A stretch of 64,000 nt of DNA from Cunninghamia lanceolata (taxonomy: Eukaryota > Streptophyta > Pinopsida > Cupressales > Cupressaceae): the NCBI GenBank assembly GCA_027924645.1, contig BSBN01000829.1, forward strand, positions 434,001 through 498,000, in the 5' to 3' direction. The notes beneath the pieces are model-generated. The model saw only the letters and a program-made list of their open reading frames with translations, did not search any database and was not told the origin of the DNA. The translations under genes were made by a program, and so were the position numbers. Shown piece after piece: positions 36,355 to 46,479 of the stretch; positions within the stretch are counted from its first letter, which is position 1; each line of letters starts with the position of its first letter.

Positions 36355-36495
36355 TATCCATATAGGCATAAGTATAACATATATACAAAATAGCCATATA
36401 GGCTTACAAGAATGCCATATAGGCATACAATGTCAACTATATGTAATAAAAAATATGTGTCCACAAATGCCATATAGGCATACAACAAAGTAATA
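36355..36495. repeat. cluster of gccatataggcatacaa motifs
   Basis: Four copies of a 16-17-bp word (tccatataggcataag, gccatataggcttacaa, gccatataggcatacaa twice) lie within about 140 bp, directly downstream of the stop codon of the minus-strand gene ending at 36506. The same word recurs at 44540-44660. Confidence 0.65.
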
Positions 36496-36505
36496 CAATA
36501 AAAAG

Positions 36506-38053
36506 TCATTGCCCTCTGGCTGGTGAAGAGAATAGATCACGGGTAGCCTTTGATCTTCTAGGGGATGGAGACGGGTATGTGGGTGGTCTACTATGAACCC
36601 GAGGGCTGCTCGTCCTATTTAGTTGTTCATGCATCTGTAGTTGTTACAATAAAAAGTATAGACATTAATATATAGAAATTAAATCTTATAAAAAATAAAA
36701 TATTTAACAAAATAATCACTTACCGCTACCATATAATCTGTCTCCTCACTTGCCTTAGTAGCAGGATTAGGTTGTGGTGATGTCATGTCCTATAGAAACC
36801 ATCCAGATAGAAATTAAACTTCAAATCAATAATCTTTTAATTTTTTAAAAATAAACAACTATAACAATGAATGTAAATTAAAATTTACTAATCTGCCTCA
36901 TACCCCCGTCAATGGCATGGAGCTATGAATCACAAAGGACACACCATGCTCCATTGCCCTATGAACATTGGGAGGTGTCTCTGCAGCCTGCATCATCTAG
37001 AAATAAAACAACATTATTCAATTATGAAAACTATAATAGTGATGCAAATCATGGCTCCTAACATACACACATGTTCACCTAAACATAGAAGTACACACAA
37101 TAAAGCACACAAGTCACATACAAAAATCTATTAAGTACAATTCATTCATTAAACTATTTATTTTATTACCTCTATGAAGCTTTGAAATCCACCACTGCTA
37201 GCAGGTGTTTGCCATGAAATCTCTAATATTAACCTATTCAACATCTAAAATTAGATATTAGAATATCATTCATATAACGATACTATTCACATGTAATATT
37301 TTTAATTGTTTACTAGTTACATACCCCGACAGTAGATGATGTAGTGTAATATGCAGGTGGACCAATGAAAACTACATCAACGCTATGACCGTGAAATTTT
37401 ATTAAAATCATAAAACTAAATTAGTTAATCTTGCATTTCAAAAATAAAATTTAATAAATTAAATTCAATGAACTTGCTAAGATTTACCTAAGTATCAAGC
37501 CCCAAAGTCTCACTCGGGAGGGCATCTGTCATCACCATCTGCTCAGCTGCAGATGTAGCCTGCGCACCTACATCATGACTATCCGTGGGGTCATAACCAC
37601 ATGCTGACCTGTAAGTCAGACAAGTATGGGGTGGAACTGTACTCGAACTCTCCCCCGGCCCACGCTGTACTGCAGGACTAGCATGCTGTAAGATGCTCTG
37701 GGTCAAGGCACTAATGGACTGAAGTGCCTCGACCTCAACACTCTCCTTCACAATGGAAGGGATAGAAACGTGCTCATGGGCTGGTCTAGCGAGTGCTCAT
37801 CTCACTGACCCCTGTGGGTCAACACGTGCCCCTAGTCTATCTTATGCTGACCCCCTACCTCTACCCTGGAACTCCTGCATATCAAAATAATTTGGCTCTT
37901 TATTTTTGACAAACTCACAGTAGAGTTTCCTCAAAAAATATTGCGGGACCTCATTATTGTTGCATGTAGGATGGTCAAAAACCATCCACCACCTCTATGC
38001 AAAATTGTCCCTTATTGCTTGGTTGTTACACTAATGGATAGGGAACCTCTTAC
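36506..38053 (-). pseudogene. unrecognised multi-exon gene, phase-0 introns, decayed
   Basis: Minus-strand exons with matching splice signals: ~38053-37488; ~37397-37325 (donor GTATGT, acceptor damaged); 37244-37170 (25 codons); 36996-36904 (31 codons); 36789-36724 (22 codons); 36634-36506 (42 codons plus stop). Donors are GTAAAT, GTATGT, GTAATA, GTATGA and GTAAGT; the better acceptors end TTTTAG, TTCTAG, TATAG and TACAG. All visible junctions are phase 0. The first exon reads RWWMVFDHPTCNNNEVPQYF, FLRKLYCEFVKNKEPNYFDM and QGRGRGS, with four stops. Its last codon before the donor is TAG where CAG would fit. Later exons are rich in Pro, Ser and Thr and end in an Arg/Ser/Pro tail (PPTYPSPSPRRSKATRD). 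I do not recognise the family; a transposon-borne gene is likely from context. Confidence 0.6.
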
Positions 38054-38139
38054 ATGTAAGGGGTAGAGATTCATTTGTTCGTAGGTAAGTGCAAGAAGTT
38101 TGGTCCACATAGAGGGGAAGTCGCAGGCAAAAAAAGAAT

Positions 38140-38360
38140 CCTGACAGAAACGGGTACCCATTTTAAAATAAACAGGTACCCATTTAGGAATGGGTGCCCA
38201 AGCCTAAACAGGTACCCACTTAGGAATGGGTACCCATTTCTTTATGGATATTCAAATTTGAAAAAAACTGTGCGCGCTTTGTTTTCCCACACAAAAGGAA
38301 TGGGTAACGGGTACCCATTTTAGAATGGGTACCTATTCCTAAAAGCTTAGGCTTGGGAAA
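38140..38360. repeat. GGGTACCC palindrome cluster
   Basis: The words aatgggtacccat and aggtacccattt recur at least seven times in both orientations within 220 bp, giving several overlapping hairpin-capable palindromes. It lies about 90 bp upstream of the multi-exon minus-strand gene. Confidence 0.75.
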
Positions 38361-38399
38361 GGCATGGTAAGTCAGCCCCTTGCCTTGAACCTGCAAGTT

Positions 38400-39119
38400 T
38401 TTTTCTACGTACAGAACAAGAGAAAAGACTGAGTTTACCTATATGGCTGATGACATTTTTCTAAAATTTTTTATGAAATTAAAACTCATTACAGATGACA
38501 GTGTCTAGTTTTCAAATATGTATTTTTTTATTGGACTTGTTTTTATATTTATTATTTAATTTATGAGCAAACCGGTCCAAAAACGTGAAATGACAGGGGT
38601 TTGTATTTTTTAATAACTTTTAATTTTTAAAGTTTTTTGAAAAAAAAATTATATGTCATCAATCTACACATCATTCTTTACACAATGAAAAAAAAAATTA
38701 TTTTATGATTAGTCTTTCTCAAATTATGTTGGTCGTACACAAGGGTTTTTGAAAACAGCAATTAGGGCTAATAAAAAATTAATTAAAAAAAATATTTAGA
38801 AAAAAATTATAAAAAAATATCCTCATCAAACTTCACTATACTACACATCTTTCCCCAAAAAGATTTAGAAAAATACTTTTATTTAGGTCAAATTATGTTG
38901 GTCGTACACGTGCATCGTATGGTAAAAAAAAGTGACTTTTAAACAGTGGTTTTTAGAAGTACCTATTGAAAATCAATTCGTGTCATCTGGGTATTAAAAG
39001 AAATTACATATTTGGAAACTAGACTCTGAGTACTACATTTCATATTACTAACTTTTTTTAAGATTCAATCTTTAAGTGCCTCAAATATTCAGATCAAATG
39101 TGATGAATTCTAAAAATTA
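38400..39119. other. AT-rich spacer with a repeated 24-bp phrase
   Basis: No coding similarity. The phrase aaattatgttggtcgtacac occurs near 38720 and again near 38892, about 170 bp apart, each followed by related A/T-rich sequence. This suggests an old local duplication. Confidence 0.5.
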
Positions 39120-39142
39120 GGGAAAGCACTTCCACTTTTTGG

Positions 39143-39702
39143 CTAAAAAGTGGACCCAACTTCTTGTACTGACCCTTGTGGGTCTATGAAAATAGAACAC
39201 AAGTTGAGTTTTGTAATTTGTTCATTTTTAACTTGTTCATATGACAATTTGTCAGCATAATACTCTCTAAATTCTCTCCTCTTTTCTGTCCAACTAGTGA
39301 TTTGTTTGCTTATTGAATCTACATTTGATAACATAGATTCAAGGGATTGAGCAAGCATGGATTTATGCAAGGTTGAAGTTGCAAGTTCTTTCAACCTTGC
39401 AATTATGTCTTCAATTTCTTTTTTATTGTTTTCAATTTGTCCCATTAGATTTTCTTGTGTTCCAGGGGCATGTCAAGGAATGGATGGAGGAGTTTGTTGT
39501 TTGAGTTGTTCTTCAGCAGGTATTTCCTCTTCAGGATTTTGTGGATTTTGAGGAGGAGGAAGAGGAGAAGGTGCATTAACATTTCCTGACAATTAAGGAA
39601 ATTTACATCAAAAATCAACTCAAACCTACCTATTTAGAAACAAATTCAAACAAAAAATAAATAAAACTCACTCCTTTGGCCTGCTCGACGTCGTGGTGGC
39701 AT
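39143..39702 (-). pseudogene. two-exon gene: basic N-terminus, Pro-rich linker, coiled coil
   Basis: The start ATG is at 39702, preceded by a TA-rich leader. Exon 1 (39702-39672) encodes MPPRRRAGQR. The intron 39671-39586 (86 bp) has GTGAG and GTCAG borders. Exon 2 (39585-39143) joins in frame and continues with NVNAPSPLPPPQ, an acidic NPEEEIPAEEQLKQQ, one TGA after PSIP, then MGQIENNKKEIEDIIARLKE. The rest contains further heptad-like helices (SLESMLSNVDSISKQI, WTEKRREFREYYADKL), ending FIDPQGSVQEVGSTF and a stop. The helices predict a coiled-coil or dimerising protein. I do not recognise the family. A basic MPPRRR start followed by a Pro-rich linker is common in transposon-encoded structural proteins. 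One nonsense codon (TGA, possibly from CGA) breaks it. Confidence 0.6.
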
Positions 39703-39820
39703 TTTGGTGATGAATCGGCAAATTTTGGTGTCAAATTGGGTCTTCAAAAATGTGAGTGCGCTCCTTAGGGTTTGCAGGCCATGGGTGTAGAGGAAAAAAA
39801 GAAATAAAATGAGCATAACA

Positions 39821-39822
<2 letters not shown>

Positions 39823-39912
<90 letters not shown>
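39823..39912. repeat. (TA)n microsatellite
   Basis: 90 bp of nearly pure TA dinucleotides 120 bp upstream of the two-exon gene's start. Confidence 0.98.
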
Positions 39913-39918
<6 letters not shown>

Positions 39919-39923
39919 CATAA

Positions 39924-40023
39924 CACGCTCGCGTTATAACGTGAGCGCATTATGGTTTGGTTTTGCCAAGCCTTAGGCTCATCATTACCAAACCATAGCG
40001 CGAGCGTGTTATAATGCGCTCGT
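39924..40023. repeat. nested palindromes with CpG-rich arms
   Basis: Outer arms end in tatggtttgg (39951-39960) and ccaaaccata (39988-39997). Each arm holds its own near-perfect palindrome: gctcgcgttataacgtgagc (39927-39946) and cgagcgtgttataatgcgct (40001-40020). The loop contains agccttaggct. The whole can fold into a cruciform with three hairpins. CpG density is far above the surroundings. Confidence 0.85.
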
Positions 40024-40091
40024 CTTATGTCTTAACTTTTTTTGAAAAACTTTTGGCCACTTTTTGGCCCCCCAACTTTTTGCACTTACCC

Positions 40092-42490
40092 TATAGCTCT
40101 ATATCAAGACATGTGCAAGCTGCAATATGTAGATACCAAGAAAATAGTTTCGACTTCCACCATGCAATTTGCAGCTTCAGAAGACAGTAACAACGTTGCA
40201 TTCTACTGCGTGCCTACTCAAAATAGCAACTAAAATAAAATGTAAACACTCTCAAGCCCTAGGTTAACAACACACACAGAAAACTCTATCATTCAGGAAA
40301 ATCTCACAACGCGAGACCGTTTCTCCTCCACAGAATTGGTGCAAGGAAAGTGTTCCCTTTTGAATCTGTATGATTTGAAAAGACAAACAAAATGAAACGT
40401 ACAATGTTAAATTTCTTACCTTAAACTGCAAAATTCCTGCAACACCACTGGTAATGGATGGCTTAGGTTTTGTAGGAAAATTGCTGCAACGGCACTGCTA
40501 AAAGTAATGGAGGGTGAATGGCACAAAGTGAAACATGAAATAGAAGTCTTGGCAAGTTCAAATTGGAAATGATGGCGAGTAACTAATTGAAATCTGTTAC
40601 ACACCATTATTCTCTCATGCCACGACTCTCAGTGTCATTGAAACTAAACTGCTAATGCGAAGTAACTTCTCCAAATCTTTTAGACACCTTCCCTTGTCTC
40701 CTCCCACGACGCTTGCAATCTGTTAGACGCCTTCCCTTGTCTCCTCCCAAGATGCTTGTTTATCTAACTTAACTGCCCACAACGCTCTATTTTCAAACCA
40801 CAAAGCAATTATTCTCTCCCTCCTAATAAGGTTGAAACAATTTTGAAAATAACATAATTATTTATCCTTTTTTATTTATTTTAATGATAGTTCACTACAC
40901 GTCAATTTAAATAGCGTGAATAAAAATGTACACACATCCTTATGTTGCCATTGTAAACACCTCTAAGCTTTGCCTCTCAGTGTAAATATTGTGTTTTATT
41001 ACACATAAAAAATTAATTAAATCACAATATTTTTCAATTAGTTTAAAACACCATAATATTTATAATATTACATTTACTCTAATAAACATTTTCATTGTGC
41101 AAAAAAGAGAAAAATCATTCCCTTGTAGCCATCTTGTCATGCATCTAGAAACATGCTAGCTAAATGTGCTAGATCATTCAATTTTTTTAGCATTTTAAAC
41201 ATTATTTAATTGTCGAATTTAATAAACTTGACTGTTATGTGGTGCCATTCACTTACAAGGATAATTCTTTTTGACAAATAATTGAAAAAAACTTCAATAT
41301 TTTAAAATATTTAATTTAGACCTTTAATATATTTAATATATAAAATTTAATATATTTACTAATGTTGATTTATTTTGATAATTTTATGGATTTATCTTTA
41401 TATTTAAAAAATTTACAAATTTATTTTATTGATTTTTTTTGACAAACTTAATCCTTGTTGCCGAACTTGAAAACGAACTCAAACCTTGTGACAAGTAAAC
41501 ACAATACGAATATTTTTTTTAAACAATAGCGATAGCTAGGAACCAGCTGCTGCTGCTTACCACCTATAAGTTCAATTTTTTTAAGCTGTTATCCATCTTA
41601 ATGCAAGAAACACATTGAAAGGGGCACTGGAAACCATACCAATCAAACCAGAGACATCCTATTACAAAGTCAATAATCACGGTCTGAGTAATAGCATTAA
41701 ATTTGAAGACCTAACTTGCATGGTTTGTAGACTTCATCCATTTGTTCATGTATCCTTGAAATTCAAAAAATCTTCAAGATGTACGATGCCATGCAATTTC
41801 TAAATATGGTACTAAAATTAATAGAATAATTAGATAATGAGAATAATTCCCAATGCTTGACCTTCATTTTGTCTTATAAGTCTTGTGAAAATCATTATAA
41901 CGTGCAAACCCAAAAAATAAAAAACCAATGCAATCAATGAAAGTGACATGACAAATCCATATCCACAATGATCAACCTTAACAAAAACTCAAAATGGGAT
42001 TGGTTCATCTTGCCCTCACTAATTCTAAATCAATTGCTATAGTCATGCTGGCGTACAAGTAGGGACCGATAAGAGATACAGCTATGAAGTTTAATAAAGA
42101 TTTAGTGTTTTAACTGATGTCGATAGTTTTAAAATCAAAACATTCTATCAATAGTGTTTATAGACTTCTCATGCAAGTAGTTTAAAAAGAAACAAATAGT
42201 TTAAATCAAATTACAAATATACAAACTAATATACAACAAAAAAAATATTAAAAAAATCTCATAGATAATACCTAGCTATAAAATCGTATGAATTGAGGTG
42301 ATGCTATGCTCTATCTTTTCTTGCTTGTATGTTTCTAAAGAATTTTCCTTCTTTGTTTGAATGTGGATCGTTGACCAGAAAAAAACCAAAACCCCATGAT
42401 CATATTCTTATTCTTATTTAAAATAAACTTATGTAACATTTTAACCTATCGACTACTTTGTTGTCCATAAATTATGTGCAACTGCTAGTT
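40092..42490. other. 2.4 kb spacer, no gene seen
   Basis: AT-rich. A phrase of about 54 bp (agacaccttcccttgtctcctccca / agacgccttcccttgtctcctccca) is duplicated in tandem at 40681-40760. Open frames up to 63 codons show no motif. Confidence 0.5.
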
Positions 42491-42499
42491 ATATGTATA

Positions 42500-43820
42500 T
42501 GTGGTAAGAAATGGCTCGCAAAGCTTGTGAATGAATTTGGCAGGCTCAAAAAGTTTTGGAGGAGCAGAATTCGGAAGGTTTGAATTCATCCTGCCCTTCA
42601 TGGGTCATCAAGGTTTTCTTCGAAGAAGATAAATACACTCATTCTCTAGAGGATTGCGTGGCTATTGGAAGATTCACTGGGCATCATATCTCCAGGTCAT
42701 AAGTGCTAGAATGGTCTGAGGCGAATTGGCAAGTTAATCAAATTTTATTTCTCCCACAAAGGTTTTTGTGTTTCCATTTTTTAATCTAATTTCGCGTGCA
42801 AAGGCGCTATCAATAAAGGCACCTAGTACGCGGGTGACTCCCCTCTATATCTACAAAGATGGATCCTTAATTTCGATCTGACAGAATGCATTCCTCAAGA
42901 TCAGCTAAGATGGATTAGATTGTGCAATCTTCCCCTGGAATTCTGGTCTATGGAAAAAATCAAGAAGATTGGGGATTCGATTGGTCGCACAAACCAAATT
43001 GATATGGTGTTTCTCAATGGCAACTCCCGCATATATGCCTTTGTAAGCATCCTAGCGATTCATTGCATACCTAAGGACATTGCCTTATGCATTAATGGAG
43101 TTCGATGGTCACAACATATTAAAGTTGAAGAGGATAAATTTTATTGTATGAAATGCAAAATTCGTTCTCATATGGAATCTACTTGCATTAAGGATGTGAA
43201 ATTCATCAAGAAATGGTTGGTAAAGGAAAAATATGTTGCAACAAATAAGAATGAACCTATGCCTCAAAGCCCAGCCATAACAACCGGTGAGTTGTGGCCG
43301 ACCGGTTGTACGACTAGGCTCCACAGTGGCACCAGTCGACTAACATTAATGACCTTTCGACTCAAAACTTGCCGACCAACAGTAATTCGACCTGTCGTAC
43401 TCCAGTTTTAACTGATTCGTACAAACGTCGACCAACTAGTCGTTTGCAACGCACCAGATGGTTAAGGTTAACCTGCCTCAAACCGGGTCACTGGTGAAAA
43501 AGGATGAAACACTAGATGGGCATAACTTGGAAAGAGTGATCATCCCCTTCAACTAGTCTTTCAGAAAAGATAATCTAGTAGATATGGAGGAAGAGTGGAT
43601 AGAGTCTAAAAATGAAGATATGGATGAGTGTGGCTCAATAGATATCTAGAGAATAGGGAAATCATCCTCACAAATCTTCAAGGCAGGAATTGGATTGGAG
43701 AAAAAAATGGGGAGAAAAACTAATTCGAAAAAGTGGGAGGAGACTACCTCGGTGAAGGGCCAATCTTCAATTAACACCTGTCTTTTGAGATCTAAGGGAT
43801 GAAACCCCTCCCTTAGAAGA
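42500..43820 (+). pseudogene. LINE ORF1 remnant (DUF4283-like plus zinc-knuckle region)
   Basis: Frames on + read VIKVFFEEDKYTHSLEDC and AIGRFTGHHISRS (42600-42700). After frameshifts come MCNLPLEFWSMEKIKKIGDS and IGRTNQIDM, then INGVRWSQHIKVEEDKFYCM and KCKIRSHMESTC (42920-43200). The LPLEFW...LxxIGDxIG pattern and the CxxCxxxxHxxxxC knuckle (here C-M-K-C...H-x4-C) match plant LINE ORF1 / DUF4283 proteins. A Thr/Arg-rich tail follows to 43411, and RKTNSKKWEE-type sequence continues to about 43820. No ORF2 is attached: the next sequence is a PPR fragment. Confidence 0.75.
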
Positions 43821-43839
43821 CAATGAAGATAACTACAAT

Positions 43840-44370
43840 ATGGACATCCATCAAAGCATAAAGGATATGGGAATTTTTTCAGATGTTGTAGTTGCAACTG
43901 CCCTAGGAGACATGTATGCAAAGTGTGGAAGCATAGACAAGGCAAGTGAACTATTTGACATGATGCCTCAAAAAAATGTCGTCTCATGGAATGTAATGAT
44001 TACCAGATATGCACAAAATGGATTTTTTGGTAAGGCTTTAGAAACTTTCAAACAAATGCAATTGGCGGGTGTAAAGCCAAATTCCACAACCTTAGCCAAC
44101 ATCCTCCTTGCCTATACCAAAATGGGATCTTTGGAATAGGGTATGGACATCCATCAAAGCATAAAGGATATGGGAATTTTTTCAGATGTTGTAGTTACAA
44201 CTTCCCTCGGAGACATGTATGCAAAATGTGGAAGCATAGACAAGGTGTGTGAACTATTTGACATGATGTTTCAAAGAAATGTGGTCTCATGGAATGCCAT
44301 GATTGCAAGATATGCATAAAATGTATTTTTCAAGGATGCTCTCAAAATATTTCAACTAATCAGACACTCT
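43840..44370 (+). pseudogene. PPR (PLS-type) fragment, two in-frame 303-bp units
   Basis: Two units start MDIHQSIKDMGIFSDVVV (43840 and 44143, exactly 303 bp or 101 codons apart). The first reads ALGDMYAKCGSIDKASELFD, MMPQKNVVSWNVMITRYAQN and MQLAGVKPNSTTLANILLAY. These are the alternating P, L and S repeats of plant organellar RNA-binding PPR proteins (DMYAKCGxxxxA, VVSWNxMIxGYxQNG). One P-L-S triplet is about 102 residues, so a 101-codon unit is one triplet. A TAG separates the units (SLE, stop, GMDIHQ). The second unit breaks down after KDALKIFQ near 44360. No E or DYW domain is visible. A small copied piece of a larger gene. Confidence 0.85.
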
Positions 44371-45740
44371 GGAACATATATTGAACCATAATTGAACATA
44401 ATATCATTTCATGGAAACATTGAAGAACACATATGCAATATCAAAAATTTAAGCATGATACATCATCTATCCTATAACCATAATTGATCATCATATATAT
44501 AACATGTAAAATCTCATATACATAATGTCATGAAAATAACATATAGTGTATATAAAGCCCTATTGGCATGTACAAACAAATCCATATAGACATATACAAC
44601 AATATACATTGGTAAAATAGTAAAGTATGTTTACAAAGCCATATAGGCATACAACAAAATGTCCCATATTGGGTGAGTGTTTCCCTTGTGTTGGGATTTT
44701 GTCTTGTGTAGTCATGTAATGGATTGAGGTAGTTGTCACCTTCATCAAGTACTTCATGTGTTTGCAAGGGATTGAGGTTGTGGACATGTATCCAATTTTC
44801 TTCATGGAGTGCGCTCCGCCTCTCGTATGGTCATCGTGGTGAATAGTCACATGATGAGTAAAGTCTTCTTCTTGTGCCACCTTGCTTAGTGCAATGGTGA
44901 TGTCTTCTTAGGTGTTGTATTATTTGTTACGACAGATCTTGTGTGTGTGTGGGTGCAATGCAACATGTAAATGTCACACTTGCAAACATGAAAAATTTGT
45001 TTGTTTGATGTTTGTTCGGCCAATGTCCTAGGTGAAAGCTTGGGGAATTACATTTGATCATCAATCTCGTAGATATAACATAACAAGTATTTCTTAATAA
45101 AATCACACTACCAATAAATCTCTCCCTCCCAACTAAGATAATGCTTTTGACTGATATTGAAACATTATATAACTATCTCAAAATACATCTTCAATATTGG
45201 AAGGAAAAAAAATTATTAAATTTTTCCCCTACATTTAATAAGTTTAATAACTCGACTTTTAGGAACAAATTAATTTATAATTTTTCAATTAACATTGATT
45301 TTCCTAATTTTATGGCAGCCATAACAAGTACATCCCATTTAATAGGAAGATAAGTATTTATGGATTAAACATTTAGAAAAACATTGCAATGGTTGAGATA
45401 GAGTGCATTTATAGCTTGGAAATGAAGATGGTTTCTTTGGAGATTATAACCTTTGGAAACTTTAGTGATATCAATCTCTATAGCCACATAACGCGATAAA
45501 AAGAATTTACATCTCTCAATCTTAAATGTTAGGAAACCAAAATATTTGGCCGATAGGCTTTTCTATCGGAGCTTTACTCCCTAGAAACTTCTCACGCTAG
45601 AAAAGTGTCATCTTGCTCTTCTGCCTGCTTGCGCTAGGAAAACTCCACCGTCGATGTCTGATATAAGCAGGTACTACAAATCTATCTGGTAGGCCCACTC
45701 AATATCAAACCCTCAGTAAAGTTAAGATAATTCAAAATCA
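44371..45740. other. spacer with gccatataggcatacaa words, no gene seen
   Basis: At 44536-44665 variants of the word found at 36355-36495 recur (atccatatagacatatacaa, gccatataggcatacaacaaa). Overlapping minus-strand open frames here (79 and 106 codons) have no motif I recognise. Confidence 0.5.
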
Positions 45741-45752
45741 GTGGCTTTGAAC

Positions 45753-46471
45753 ATGATGAGTGAAGAGTATTATTCAGCTCTGCAATAGACTGCATTGCAT
45801 TTGCTCGGAGATGATTCCATATCCATTGCTCACTCCTCTGTGGTAGACTGCAACTTAACAAAGAATGCCATTGCATCTGTTGACGAAGATCATTTGCATG
45901 CCAATATGGAATAGGGATTGAAATGTGGCTTAAACGGGCTATCAGTTGATCGCTTAACATTTCAGTTCTTGATCACGTTACAGAGGAGTGCGTCGTAGAC
46001 TAGGCTATTCTTAAATATCATCCACTTCAACACTTAAAGGTCAAGTTTAACCAATAAAGATAAGATAAATATTTACCACTTCTTATTGTGGATGAATTGT
46101 TAAATTACTATTGATTGTTTGACCATTGAAATAGATAATGTTTAAGTAAAATGAGCAAACCATGGAAGAAATTCACAGCAGAGATTAGGAACTCGGCCAG
46201 GCATGGGGCCCAACTTTGGCTCGGAACTTTTAACACTAGTGAGGCCGCTACAGTTGCATATGACCATGCCGCTTTTATAATGAGAGGGGCCAAGGTTCTG
46301 CTCAACTTTCCCCTCAATGCCTCTGCCTATGCTGAGTCGATCTCAGGGGATGGTCACGTGGAATCCAACAAGAGGGGCAGAAAGATCATTGAATTGGAGG
46401 TCCAGCAGCCACCTCGCACAAAGATTAAAAGGGATGTAGATGATGAAGAGGAGAGTTTTTTGGGAAATTAG
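45753..46471 (+). pseudogene. AP2/ERF transcription factor pseudogene
   Basis: A C-terminal open frame at 46151-46471 reads [40 protein letters not shown] and [12 protein letters not shown]. This matches the ERF DNA-binding domain (RPWGKFAAEIRD...WLGTFDTAEEAAxAYDxAAFxMRGxxAxLNFP) without its first YRGVR strand. A tail rich in Lys/Arg and acidic residues follows. About 400 bp upstream, another frame from 45753 reads MMSEEYYSALQ, a stop, TALHLLGDDS, which is plausible as an ERF N-terminus. The segment between (46010-46140) is non-coding AT-rich sequence where the start of the AP2 domain should be. ERFs bind GCC-box promoters. The split, the stops and the missing YRGVR argue for a dead gene. The N-terminal assignment is less certain than the domain. 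Confidence 0.7.
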
Positions 46472-46479
46472 AAAAATTG

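Larger units (their letters stand above)
39120..40091. mobile_element. candidate ~970-bp inverted-repeat element carrying a small gene
   Basis: The left end reads GGGAAAGCACTT and, about 22 bases in, GGCTAAAAAGTGG. The right end, reverse-complemented, reads GGGTAAGTGCAA and, about 23 bases in, GGCCAAAAAGTGG. These look like decayed terminal inverted repeats. TA flanks both ends (tta before 39120, tat after 40091), which would suit a 2-bp TA or 3-bp target duplication. Inside are a two-exon minus-strand gene, an 90-bp TA run and a nested palindrome. The superfamily is not recognised. The repeats are short and imperfect, so chance or an unrelated origin is possible. Confidence 0.4.

Noticed and set aside
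39646..39921. 91-codon minus-strand open frame with a long Ile-Tyr run
   Set aside because: The run is translation of the TA microsatellite; only its last codons overlap the real exon 1 of the two-exon gene.
40416..40607. 63-codon minus-strand frame as a small secreted protein
   Set aside because: No convincing signal peptide, no homology I recognise, and AT-rich context with frequent chance frames.
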